Source of the DNA: Triplophysa rosa
Lineage: Eukaryota > Chordata > Actinopteri > Cypriniformes > Nemacheilidae
Assembly: GCF_024868665.1 (NCBI RefSeq)
Contig: NC_079913.1
Span: 4,545,715-4,609,714, forward strand
Length of the DNA: 64,000 nt
Reading direction: 5' to 3'
Numbering within the stretch: position 1 is the stretch's first letter; each line of letters opens with the position of its first letter. Both the position numbers and the translations under genes were made by a program. The notes under the pieces were generated by a model. The model had not been told where the DNA came from. It did no database searches and saw only the letters and a list, made by a program, of their open reading frames with translations. Shown here piece by piece: positions 52,181 through 64,000 of this stretch.

Positions 52181-54859
52181 AAACACCATTGCACACAAAC
52201 GGCTGCGTAGCTCTTTAGCATGCGCATGTGCTCGTGTGTTGCACGCACCAGCATTGTTCTTTTGGTAATTTGGTGAGGGAACAGTGGGCACAGCTGCGGG
52301 GCCGCTGTCAGTGGGTGCCATGTTTTCTATTGTCTGCGTGACATCACTCAACCAAAAAAAGCAACAAGTGGGAGTTACAGACAGAAGGGCCTGGCATTGC
52401 ACCCTCTACCCATAATTAGCCTGTTCTGTAAACGCAATCCTGACAAGGGAAAAACAGCCTGCTCTCTTCCTCCAAATTACACGCTATTTAGATCATCCGC
52501 ATTTCACAGAGAATTGCAGTGATACAACGGCAAACAAATTTGGTTAAGGACGATTTGTGGGATGCTCAATGAATCCAGAAACGTTCCTCTTGGTTCCGTA
52601 GACATTTGTAGACTTCCCCTGCCCACGCAGGGCTGAAATGTGGTATGTTTGTGTTATCTGAAGATGACAAACTCTTACTAGAGTTTGGATATACACTTAA
52701 TGCCTTCGAAAGATTTTGATGAACGAATATGTGTGATTAGAGCAATTGTCCTGTCTGATGAGGTCAAAGGGATATGCGGGGTTAAACAGTAAGGACTCAA
52801 TTGTCCTTGGAATGGATGTTTGTACTATATCGCTAATGATACAGGATGCTGAAAATAGCAGTTAATCTGATGAATACATTAGAATATTGTTTTTGTGACT
52901 GGCCTACTCCGTGATTGCATCATTCTGTTAGTGTGCGACTGTGCGTGTGTGTAGGACAATGTGGCATCATGATATTCATGTTTCTGGGAATTTGGCATCT
53001 GTGATGCTGATTAAGACTCCAGAACATCCTGTTGCAGACATCCTATTCACTTATTATTCTTGTCCGTCAGGGGATATTAAAGAGTGGCCATCTTTTAATT
53101 CAGAGGCCTTATCACATTGTTTGGGATATGATGTTCCAAGGCAGTACAGAAGGAACACCGTTCAAAGCTCTGTTACAGAGGGTCACAGGCTACCGTGTAA
53201 TACTGTTGGCAGGCGGCCATAGGGTGTCTGTGTGTTTGGGTTGAACTCTGGCTGATGTAAAATGGATTACGGCTGCGATGGGAATTCCAGCTGGCTCTCA
53301 TTTCTTCTGTCCCTTTGGAACCCTCGTGTTATCTAACAGCCGGATGTTATTAGAGAAGAAGAGTATGTGAGATTTATGGAAGGTGGGAGAGAGAGCGAGC
53401 GAGCGAGCGAGAGAAGCAAAGGAATGTCAATACATTGAAATTAACACCTCATTTATTTGACCCATATGGTAGCATAAATTCATGAGAAATAATTCTGCCC
53501 CAAAAAAAGAAAATAGTCATTTTCTTTCCCTTATGTCTTGTCGAACCTATGTGACTTTTATTCATGGAATACGAAAGGAGAATGTTTTATGTGTGTAGTA
53601 TATTGTTCTTTTCTATGAGTAAGTGATAGAAAGTTGTGCAAAAATAATGAAAACTATTTCAAATTTTGGGTGAGCTTTACTTTTAAGTTTAGTCTTTGGG
53701 TAGATACAGTATGTTTAGTGTAGGATAGGATAGGAAGGGGAAGGCATGAGAGAGCACAGCATATCCGTCAATCTCCTCTGTCTGATTGGTTGCGTTATGG
53801 GTCTTTATGGGACCCTGGGTTCACTGTGAGGTCAGTCTAGGTGCACGGTTGAAATCTGATGGATTTGTGGGGGTTTGAACTTGTTGAAAACCCATTTGTC
53901 TGGAGAGCAAGCGCAGATAAGCGTATTCATCAGAGCGACACCGGGGGCTTGAGCGAAGCTCCCCGCCGCTCCTTTCTACTCATTTACAAGACTGATATGA
54001 CATGGAAATATACATCACTGCAAGGCTTGCGTTATTTACTAAACTCCTGTCTACAAAGTAAGTTTACCTAATGAGACACGGTCAGAGCCTTGCGTGTGCG
54101 CCCATATACAAGATGAGCCGGCCAGCATCGCTCGTGTTAATCAGGCCCGCGTGACACGCCATCGATGCAGGTTGTGACAGTCGCTGCATCACTCGTTTTT
54201 CGAAAGATAACAGTTCAGCGGGCATCTAATGTGATCACCTCACACGCCGAAACGTGAGGCATTTGTTTACCTCAAAGATTAAAGCCTGTGACAGCGTTGG
54301 TGGGAATTAAGGTGTTTGAATGTCTGTCTGGTTGACCAGCAGAAATAAAATATGGTCGCAATACGGTAATGATTTTCTCAAGGAGGAACTAAGTCGCCAT
54401 CCATATGCAAATTTATTCAGATGGTACGTCTTTAAATGCGCTTCTGAAAAATGTGTTTTTGGATCTTTTTTCACCCTGCATATATAAAAGGTTAATTATT
54501 CCCAGTCAACAGATCTGACTTCTAACTACGCAATTAATCTTCATCGCTCTCGAGGGGAAGCTGATGCAGTGTGGCGCTAATGCACAAACACAGCGTCGCC
54601 TTTGCAGAACAGTCAGGAGTGTGTGTGCGCGTGTGCACGTATGTGAAGATATGTGCACATCACCAGCTGCTTCCTTGAGACCGTCCTGTGTAACTGAAGT
54701 GCACATGCACTCCTTTCTCCACACGTCAGAATGTGACACGTTTCTCAGCTCACTGCTGTAAATACTCTGTATGTATTCATAGTAGGTCTTTCTGTTTATT
54801 TTTAGTATTTTCCCTGAATGAACACTCTTTACTTTTGCAATTGGTCTGCCATACGAGTA
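52181..54859. other. noncoding; short GAGC microsatellite at 53388-53414
   Basis: A gagcgagcgagcgagcgag tract at about 53393-53411. 53495-53695 faintly resembles a decayed Angel-type MITE. Otherwise unique, including gene-poor segments at 54.1-54.45 kb that could be regulatory. Confidence 0.5.
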
Positions 54860-54998
54860 CACAGCAAAATCGCCAGTGTTAGAAAAGGTAAAATGAACTG
54901 ACAAAGTGAATATATATAATCCACACTCTGAGAGTGTGGATTATATATACACTGTGAGTGTTAATTTAATATTTTTTTAAGCTGGCGATTTTACTGTG
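54860..54998. mobile_element. 139-bp MITE with TA flanks and perfect central hairpin
   Basis: Ends cacagcaaaatcgccag and ctggcgattttactgtg are inverted copies, with TA on each side (54858-54859 and 54999-55000). At the centre tatatataatccacactct (54911-54929) and its exact inverse (54931-54949) are separated by one base. Confidence 0.85.
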
Positions 54999-55067
54999 TA
55001 GTCCTGCCCCCAAGTCCCACCTCACTAGTAGTACTGTATCTGCATACTAAGAAGAAATGTTTAGAAT

Positions 55068-55254
55068 TAAATGGATGGTTCACCCTAAAAAGAAAATTCT
55101 GTCATTTACTTGCCCTCTTGACATTTCAAACCTGTATGACAAAGAATGTTGGTCACTGAACAATGGCGCTACCCATTGACTTGCATTGCTTTTGTGTCCA
55201 TACAATAGAAGTCAAGGGTACTACCGTTGTTTGGTTTCCAACGTTCTTTAAAAT
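55068..55254. mobile_element. truncated Angel-like MITE
   Basis: ttaaatggatggttcaccct, then gaaaattctgtcatttact, then the inner pair aagaatgttggtc / ccaacgttctt. The outer right arm is lost. Confidence 0.75.
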
Positions 55255-58200
55255 ATCAATATCAAATATCATGATTCTTACTTAGTCAAATAGGTTGTTA
55301 CCTCACATAACACATAAACCTGTGTGACCACAATGTAAAGTGTAAGGTCAGACGGGCCCTGACGTAATATCTGTTGCCGCAGGTCTTGTTTTGGGATAAG
55401 CGTGCTTTAATATCTTGGCACGGTGCTAAGGAGTAACATTACTCTCCAACAATCTGAGGACGGTACATATCTCACACTGTAGCTGTGATTCTTGGCAAGA
55501 GAAAACAGTGGCTCTGATCCCAGGATGTGGCTATTGTTTGATAACTGAAAATGAGTTCTCATTTGGGGGGTTCAGGTGGCTTGTTTTTGAATGTCTGTGT
55601 GATAATGCAAATTGTTTTCTCCATTTAGACGGAACATATTAACTGGAAAACACACAGGCAACTTCCCATGTATGTCCCAAGCCCCTTAGTTATTAAGCTT
55701 ATTGGAATTGTTAGGCTATAGCCCACTTTTAATTGATTGAAACGACCCCATCTTTAGTTTGGGAATAAGGTGTTAGACATTAAGCTTTTTATTTAACTAT
55801 CTTAACTAGTCATTTTTTTTAAAGGATTAAGTCAGTATAAAAGGGATTCATGAACATGGAACTCATGAATTTTTAAATTTTCTGATCTGGCCTGTTATGT
55901 ATTTAAAACTGTTTAACTTTATTAGCATAAAGGAAAATGCAAGGTGTGGGGTCTTAATGGATGGACCTAAATTGGTTCTTTATTTGTTGATTTCCATTTG
56001 CTAGTAATTACCCATTGGGGATTTGGTAGGTGGCAACTTAGAATCCCCCTCAAACCCCCACATTGACTATTGCTGTAATTAGAACAGCACCACTCGTATA
56101 ACTCCCTTAGTTCATTAATCAGGAAGTTACAGCTGAAATATACGGAAAGGTTCATTGCTGCGGTCCAGCCATAATTTTATAGAAGCAGGTCTGTATTGAG
56201 CTATGGAAGGTCCGCAGGGCTACAGTCTGGGCCCGCTGTTTGTTACATTATTGAGGCTGCAGCCACTGTTTCTCTGCTCAGATTCCTCACATCTCCAGTG
56301 TTTACTTCAGTGCTCTGGCAGGCTTCCATTATATTTCACAGTTCAGCTGGTCTGGTGTGAGCTGCAGGGATTTCGAGATCTGAGATGCTCAACTCGCCAA
56401 CCAAGTGCATGCACACATTGAAACACATGAGGGCTGGAGACGGGAGAGAGGAGGAGATGTTTGGCACAGTATGTTACTCAGCTGCCTCTTGCTTGTACCC
56501 GGAGAGTTAGTCCATGTCTGTTTTGCTCTCAATAATCTATTCTGTTTACAGCCTTTGGCTTTTTTGGGTTTTCTTCCTGTGAGCATGATATTGATTTTCT
56601 GTAATGAGGTTGAAATAAAATGAGCTTGTACCAGTTACTTTCTTGCTTTTAAATGGCTGGTGAATGGCAACAGTGTTAAAATGGTAAGTAATGCACACTA
56701 CATTTTTTGCCTGCCATGAAAATATACATTTTAAATTGTCATTTGCTGAGCGTTGTTCTTTTTTTGTTGCTATTTTATACCCTGACCACTATTATCAAAC
56801 ACATCTATAGGTACAGTTTATGAGGCCAGTGCAAATAAAGGCACACCTCAAAACCCCTGTAGGGCAGAAAGTACCAAGGTCACTCATCACGTGGGTGGCA
56901 TTCTGCTCTATATGACCGCCATTGATATGAGTGGCATCAGATATTTGATCATACGGCAGCAGCCTGCAGCAAGGTGAAAATGTGTTTCTTATGAGCAGTC
57001 TAGAGAAAAAATGATAAGAGGGTGAAAGAGAGGAGAGCAACAGTTAACATGTCAGAGGAGAGCTTCGGCTTGGAGGTTAAAATGGCAAGTGAAGGCTGAT
57101 CTCAAAGATCTGTTGAGGGTCGGGTGCAGCTAGCCGAAGGCATTTGAATTGTAGGCATATTTTGATACTAGAAATATTTGTTAGAAGGAAACATTTATTG
57201 AGAGACGTGACCTGGCACGTAACACATGCACTTCAGTATGTTGCATGGTGGTTATGTGGGTTATTTGAGTTTGGGTCAGGCTTGCATGATTTTTTTTCTT
57301 GATCCTATTTACTCCAGTCTGTATAAGGACTATAAATATAATCTGACCTTTGCCAAAATAATTATACTTTAGGTTCAGTTTATAAAGTATTATCTAGTAT
57401 TACACTAGTTTATGTACTTTCCAGAAAAAAATCATTTGTAATGTTAGAATAATAAAACAATGTTTAGATACCTTGATCCACTAATGAAAGACAAAAGTGC
57501 AGGTAATAGCACTATATAAATACTTTCCTTGGCATTGCTAACATAAATGCCCTTGTAAACGGTACCTTTTAAATTAATGTGGAAACGGACCATTTTGATC
57601 TTCATGAGAAGGTCTTGGCATCCATATGATCGCACATTGTTTGCCACAGGCCAAATCACAGTTTTTATGTTTGCGTAAAAGCAGAATATAGAACTGGCGT
57701 TCCTAACCGCCACGGGTTGTTTTGGGCCGCACATCTGATTCGGACCATCTGTCTGAATGACGTTGGCGCTCCCTTCCTAGACCTAGGCTGGCAAAGACAA
57801 AATATATATATTTTTAGAATTTATTGTAGGAAATGAGATGGCATAGAGAAAAACTAATTAGTTTATGAGCCAAACCTGGGCAATTGTGTGAAGTATGACT
57901 GTTGTGACTTGTTTGAAGTCTGTAGCTTGTGATTTTTGTTTCTACTAAAGTTTTGTTTACCCATTTAAGGAGAAGAACGCATGTGTCTGTTTAAGAAAAT
58001 TTGATGCACTTAAGTATTTAATTATTTAAAGGAGGCAGGCTGCCAAGAGAAGCTGTTTGGTCCAATGCCTGGCGTGAGAAGCTGGGTATCAGACGCATTT
58101 AAATAACTTGACACGTCAAGCTACATACCGTTTGTGCAAATGTTTAACATATTTCTTTGGCAGCGGTAAATAGTTTAACATTGTTATATTTATTTGAACA

Positions 58201-61200
58201 GATTCCTAATTAGGAATCTATTTAGGCATCAAATCTTGTGTTGCACGATGTGTTGCACATTGTTACTCATGCCTAAAATTTTGAAGACAAAGTGACGGAG
58301 ATTTACATCTGAATGGGTGGTGCAAAAAAGGTCCAGTATGCAATAAGTTTACCAGTTAAGGTTTTGCATTGCAAACCATTTTAATGCGAAAACATTATAT
58401 TTTTGCTTTATCCAGGTTACTCTATGACATCACCCCTGTGTTTAGTGTTGATTGCAAACTTCGCTTTATGCACACACGCTAAGCCTGTAAAGTGGCAAGG
58501 TCTCCGTGGCAACCGTAAGAAATAACACCCTCCGCATCCATCCTGACATACGTGTAATTCGAAGGCCGGGGGAATCTACTCTGATCATCTTTCATCTCGT
58601 ATTACTCCGCTCGGCAGAGACGAAGTATGAGCTCAGCCTTCATCACTCTCTCTCTGCCATCATCATCATCCTTTACCTTGAAGTGAGCGAGTGGCCGGGG
58701 GGTGAGTCAGAACACATCAGATGCTCAGCCGTTGGGAGAACGGGATAGAAGAGGCGACCTGCCGATTTTCTCAGATCAGGAACGCTGATGACTTCTCTCG
58801 GGGGGAGCCAACCCAATTCACTCGGGCGTTTATCACTGGCACAACAAGGTCACGCCTGACAAAGCAGCACTAGTGTAGTTTCTGTGAGCTGTGGGTGAGG
58901 CGGAGAGCTTCTTAGGGTGTCCAGTTTGATATTACTTAAATAGTATTTGATTTTAAATAGTATTTGAAGTAATTTATCAGTGGTCAGCCCATGCCCAAGC
59001 CTTTTGGGTGATTTTTTTATAATATACTTTCTGTAGGTTACAACCTGTTCTGTAAGCAACAAAATAGTGCTGTCTGCTATATTGTAGATGCATTTCAACC
59101 ATACACAAAAGTTCTTTACTTATAGGGACTATATACATTACGGCAGGTATGTTATTTAACATTATATGTCCCAAATCCACATGTTGATGGGACCAAATCC
59201 CTTGAATCTGAAAGCCTTTCATCCTATTAATATGGTATGCCATGATGGGTTTCTAGGAGCCAAGATAGATATGGTGTTCGTCTTTTACAGAAGTAATGCT
59301 CTCCAGTCCCATTTTCATCTTACTCATTGACTACGAGATTTAAATCACGTATCCTGCCTCGGTGGCACTTAAGGTGGTACTGGTTCATTTCTGTTTGTCG
59401 GGGACATGATTCAAGCCACGTTTACCACCTTAAGAAGAGATCTGTGAATAGATCTGGTGTTTTTCTTTATTTGTACCCCTTTTATCCATTCATCTGTCTG
59501 GCTCTAGTTGATCCATCTCTGCTTATTGAATCTTTGAGTCTTTGTGCTCTGGCTTTGTCTTCTGGATTAATGACAAACGAGTCTCTCGTTCACTTGCGAA
59601 TACAGGTTTTGCACGTCTTCCGAATACCTCTTGTAGCTCTAAATGTACTCCACTTTCCCATTTGGCCATTAGCCATTAACAGGCGTGTCTTTATATGCAC
59701 AACACATCAACGAGACCTCCTTTTCAACAGCTCTCGATTCCCCACTGGGTAAAATTCAGTGATGTTAAAGCACATGTTTTATACATTAAGCATATGTAGT
59801 TTCAATTTACATAATTTCCCTTTGAAGATGTATGCTTTTTTCATGAGGACGGGTGGATGTTCGAGACGTTAGAGTTATCTGCTTTAGCTTCCTGAAGTTA
59901 TTAATAGTAATAGCACTGATTCTCTCTGTATGGCCATATAGCACATTATTAATCATTAATAGACTTCCTGGTGGACATCATAGGCCGGTACCCTTTATAG
60001 TAAGGGGCTTCAAAGGTGCCAGGGAACTGTCCCCTAACCACCCCACTGGTGGAAGTCCACTGGGTCTTTGGAGCCAGATCTGATTTAACATTACCAAAGT
60101 CATGGGAGCAAACATTTCTGAAGAAGTGCAATGGTTTAGATTTGAAACTATTCACAAGGTTCTTAGGGAAAAAGGAATCGTGCCAGTTGTGCCAGTTTAT
60201 CTGGTTTCCTTTCTGGTCTCAATAAAATCACATAAAACCCTGAAATAAAATGTGCTCAACATCTTATGCTTTTTGTGTGTTGCATTTAAGGTATCATATG
60301 TTGTTTTGCACTTGTTGCTCTGTTGAGTCCAGCAACATTATCTCTGTCTTTAAGGCCTGCTAAATTTGGAAATCATTCACTGTCACGGTTTGGCTGTTTG
60401 AAACAGACCCCCAAACATTTGTGGCTCATTCGGTCACTTTGTGATAGTTTTTGAATATTTCCTGTATTCTGATTTGGCCGGGGGCATGGAAGAAGTAATC
60501 ATTTTCTGACCCTTTTGGATGCAATGGGAATGGACGTTCACACCCTGAGGTTGTCGCGCAATGAAGTGTGAGTGAGGTTTCGTATTTATGCTGAAATGGA
60601 ATTTTCTTGTCACAACATCAGTATAAAAAGTACAGGAAAAAGTCACTCAAAATTGTCATAATGACCGCAGGGAAATAGATCGAGTCTCTCTCGCTCTCTT
60701 CCTGTCTCTGGTGTACGCAGCTCTCTCGCCCTCCCTTGCTGATGCTGTCTGCAGCGAGGTGTAAAAGTGCTGACGATGTAGGTTTTTTTCAGGTTGTAAA
60801 TGATAGATTGTGCGTTTCTCCACAGTGAGCTGTGTGAATGATCTGGTGACAGAAAACGGCTCTGGTTTTGTCATGTTAATAATTTCTCGCCCCAGGTATC
60901 CCATTAATTCGTCACAGTCTAATCTTGTCATCATGATAATCTGAGTGCACAAGAATCTTTTTACCTCCCCTTTTTTTTCCTGTGTGCACTAGCCCTGAAA
61001 GAAATCGTTTGCTTTTCCATATCCACCATCATGCTTTTTTGTGTTGTCCATACCAATTGCTTTACCGGTGTTTGAGTAAGTGGCTTTGTATATACGATTC
61101 CCTTTGTATTTAACTGAACTGGTCATCAGCACAAAGCATGACACCTTGTTAACAATCCAAACCTGTCAGAATCTGTTGAAAGGCCCCAGTCTTTGATCCT

Positions 61201-62057
61201 TTCTTTGTCTGTGCATGTTTTGTTGTATTCCCAGCAAAGCAGTAATTATGCTCACCATTCCATTCCAATTATTCCCTCAATGTGAAGTGGAGAGAGAGCA
61301 TGGGATTGTTGTTCACTTAAATTGACAGTAACCTTCAGCTGCTGCCAGATACGTCGCCCTCATTGAGTCCCTGATGGAGAACTAACCCTGTCTCAGAACG
61401 ACACTCCGTCGCATTGGACCGACATTCTGTAATGATGCGCTTGTGTTGCTCTTTTGAGCCCTGTGAACTCCGATTCATCCTTCAGCACTGGGGTTGATAT
61501 TGTTTTTCGAAATTTATAATTGAGTAGCTGCTAACTACTTGCTAATAAAACTAGATGGAAGCTGCTTAAGGGGGCGGTGCCTATTTAAATGCAACCATGC
61601 AATGATTTGAAGGGGCTGAAAAAGGACCATTAAACAGCTGGACCATTGACTGTGGTGAAGATTTAGATTAGCATCTATGTTTACTCCCTTACATAGATTT
61701 TCTGTGGTGCATGGCCGAATGTGTTTGTATTTATTGCTCTGTGTGCACCTGCACTAATCTTAAAATTAAGCACCAGATAAGCTGCTGCTTTAGGGCTTTT
61801 CCTCACCTCTTTACATTTACTTCTCTTGAAGACTCCTCTCTCTCTCTTTGCTCTATTGACCGTTATTGAGCTCAGAGTTTTTCTTCTCTCTGTTGTGTTC
61901 CTTAGATCTGTTTTCTCCCTCTGTGAAGCGTTAAGACTTAAAACACTGACACACTGCCAGCCTTCCAATTAGAAAAAATGGACGATGAGCTGGCCTCAGT
62001 GTTGCCGCTGTCATGTTGCATCTCGTATTGATATTGACATTTTATTGCAGAGCATGC
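55255..62057. other. gene-poor stretch, no coding sequence supported
   Basis: About 6.8 kb with no splice-supported open frame and little repeat content. Unique blocks at 58.0-58.14, 58.5-58.9 and 60.66-60.95 kb have balanced composition and might be regulatory. I saw no domain, RNA gene or mobile element with clear ends. Confidence 0.55.
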
Positions 62058-62083
62058 AATATATATATATATATATATATATA
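62058..62083. repeat. (AT)n microsatellite
   Basis: About 13 AT units followed by atactgtatatatg. Confidence 0.9.
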
Positions 62084-62856
62084 CTGTATATATGAGCATA
62101 TATTAGGTACAAATCGCTGCTGTCCTTCTGAAACCTTGTATCTCCATATTTTGATTTAATTTTTTTACATAAATACAAGTACAAAAAACTATTTTAATAT
62201 ATTAGTTAGCATTTTTTTTTAAATACGTCACAGGGTCAGTGAAGCAAGAACATTGAAAAGTCAAATTTAACATAAGTGTTAATTGAATGCATCCAAATTT
62301 CAGCCACTTGTGACGTGGTGACGAGCTGAAGACAGGCACGGAGACAAACTGAGGTATTGTTAATCCAATTTATAAGGGTGAGCACAAATGAACATCCAAG
62401 GATAACAAGCAGGGTATACATCCAAGGGAACACGAACAGGTATACATCCAAGGGAACACGAAAACAGGAAACAACAAGACCAGGTAACTAAAACATCACA
62501 TACGTACTTCAATAACTGACAATGAACAGAGGCAAGGTGAGTATATTTGTAGTGTCTGGGTAATGAGTCTGATGGCAGGCAGGTGCAAAGACAAAAACGA
62601 AGGACAGGTGAAACAGTCATAATAAGGGAGCGTGTACAAATCAAAGCCCAAAGCCCATGGGCAAAAACAGGGGAAAACAGGCAAAAACGGGAAAAACCAG
62701 GCAAGGGACAAACGTGAGTGTTATAGTATTCCCCCCTCCCAGAAGGCACGACCTCGCGCCGAACCAAAAACAGGGAGGGGGGGTGAGCGTCCTGGAGACT
62801 CATGGAGGACCTGAGGAACATGACTGGGAGTCTCCAGGATGTCGCCATGGAGCCGG

Positions 62857-63005
62857 TAACTCGGGAGGCCTGGAGGGAACCAGCCGCACCGGAAGCCTGA
62901 AGGGTGCCGGCCACTCGGGAGGTCTGGAGGGTAAAGGCCACACCGGAGGTTTGGAGGGTGCCGGCCGTACCGGAGGTCTGGAGGGTGCTGGGTGTTCGGG
63001 CGGCC
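62857..63005. repeat. 30-bp minisatellite (about 5 units)
   Basis: Units of the type ggaggtctggagggtgccgg plus ccgtaccggt-like 10-mers. Both strands stay open: plus reads GGLEGAGRTG units, minus reads RPPVRPAPSK-type units. Confidence 0.8.
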
Positions 63006-63479
63006 ACGGAAGTGCAGCCCGTACTGGGAGCCCGACAGTTAGTGGATTCGGGAACGGGGCCGTGGTCGTGACATAGGGAGATGAGGAACAGGGGCTAAAG
63101 GCTGCTGTGGAGGTCTGGCTGGGGAAGCAGGGGCTGATGGATGCTGTGGTCGTGGTAAGGAGGCATGTTAGCGTTACCACAACCACGGCACTAGAAGCAG
63201 CCTTGCTTTTCCCCGGTTTGGTGGTCTGGAGCGGTAGTACCGGGATGGCCACAACAGACCGGTACTGCGCCTCCCCCCAAAAAATCCAGGGGAGGCCTCC
63301 CGGTTGTCACTACCACCAAGACGCACGCCACCGCCACTGCCACTGCCAAGGTTGTCACAGCGGCGACCTCGGGTAAGTCCGTTGGGACTGGGCTGGAGGG
63401 TCCTGAGGAGAGCTCAGGGAATGCTTCTGGGAAGCAGATAGCCAACGACTCTGGGAGTTCTGGAAGGCCGGACAAGAAC

Positions 63480-64000
63480 GCCTCGAGGATCTCTGTAAGA
63501 CTGGGCAGGACCGGCTCGCGGATCTCTGGCAGGCCGGACGGGACTGGCTAGCGGATCTCTGGCAGGCCGGACATGACTGGCTAGCGGATCTCTGGCAGGC
63601 CGGACATGACTGGCTAGCGGATCTCTGGCAGGGACCGGTTTGTGGATCTCTGGAAGGCTGAGGGGAACCGGCTCTAGGATCACTGGCAGGCTGGACGGGA
63701 CCGGTTCACGGATCTCTGGAAGACCGGACGGGGCTGGTTCGAGGATCTCTGGAAATACGGGCGGGACCGGCTCGCGGATCTCTGGCAGGCCGAACGGGAC
63801 CGGCTCGCAGATCTCTGGCAGGCCGAACGGGTCCGGCCCGAGGATCTCTGGCAGGCCGGCCAGGACCGGTTCGTGGATCTCTGGAAGACCGGACGGGACT
63901 GGTTCGGGGATCTCTGGAAGGCTGGGGGAATCCGGCTCTAGGATCACTGGCGGGCCGGACAGGACCGGCTCGCGGATCTCTGGAAGACCGGGCAGGGCTG
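63480..64000 (-). repeat. 33-bp minisatellite encoding an 11-residue unit
   Basis: About 15 units of consensus ctcgcggatctctggcaggc followed by cggacgggactgg. On the minus strand each unit encodes LPEIREPVPSG with substitutions. The frame is open from the window edge to about 63414 with no stop. Three consecutive units (about 63540-63630) are nearly identical and mark recent expansion. Confidence 0.88.

Larger units (their letters stand above)
62300..64000 (-). repeat. composite repetitive unit with minisatellites, unclassified
   Basis: GC content rises abruptly near 62.7 kb. The left part contains gacaggcacggagacaaact, a direct repeat of tatacatccaagggaacacg (62414 and 62441), and cccccctcccagaaggcacg, sequences I associate with a dispersed cyprinid repeat. 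The right part is two minisatellites. Long open frames lie mainly on the minus strand. No transposase or reverse transcriptase is visible, so the class is unknown. It could also be part of a repetitive proline-rich protein gene. Confidence 0.5.

Noticed and set aside
59853..60225. Overlapping open frames near 60 kb
   Set aside because: No family similarity, no flanking acceptor and donor in phase; not supportable as a gene.
63480..64000. CRISPR-like array
   Set aside because: The units are contiguous with no distinct spacers, and the genome is eukaryotic. It is a minisatellite.

Overview
The window is vertebrate nuclear DNA, most likely from a cyprinid-like teleost. The evidence is an interrupted gene with GT-AG introns, many short microsatellites, and repeats of the kind common in carp and zebrafish relatives: TTAA-flanked Angel-like MITEs, a tRNA-derived SINE with the tail 'cgctttggataaaagcgtctg', L2-type LINE remnants and a hAT MITE.

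One gene dominates: filamin C (flnc), plus strand, 10342-37444, with 3' UTR to about 38.55 kb. I joined 47 exons by hand. Together they give one uninterrupted frame of 2606 codons plus stop: the end of CH1, CH2, 24 immunoglobulin-like filamin repeats, hinge 1, the 82-residue filamin-C-specific insertion in repeat 20, hinge 2 and the C-terminal dimerisation repeat. Only the first exon (start codon and most of CH1) is missing, and it must lie upstream of position 1. The insertion and the repeat-24 sequence point to the C paralogue rather than A or B. I cannot tell which teleost ohnologue (a or b) it is.

The most unusual signals are two extra frame-neutral cassette exons that I do not recall from mammalian filamin C. 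The first is a 123-nt proline-rich exon between repeats 2 and 3 (16797-16919). The second is a 117-nt exon that would insert 39 residues into repeat 14 (26784-26900). Other splicing features are a 24-nt microexon, a GC-AG intron, a hinge-1 cassette flanked by RBFOX-type and QKI-type motifs, and a donor embedded in a GT microsatellite.

Layout: 1-10341 is intron 1, with microsatellites, a MITE and a hAT MITE. 10342-37444 is flnc. 37445 to about 38.55 kb is the 3' UTR. About 38.6-62.2 kb shows no convincing protein-coding gene. It holds LINE, SINE and MITE insertions, unique stretches that look like candidate conserved noncoding elements, and one weak exon candidate at 40.6 kb. From 62.24 to 64.0 kb a repetitive unit carries 30-bp and 33-bp minisatellites that keep long open frames on the minus strand and run off the window end.

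The encoded filamin would cross-link F-actin through its CH domains and dimerise through repeat 24. Its repeats would scaffold sarcomeric Z-disc and sarcolemmal partners.
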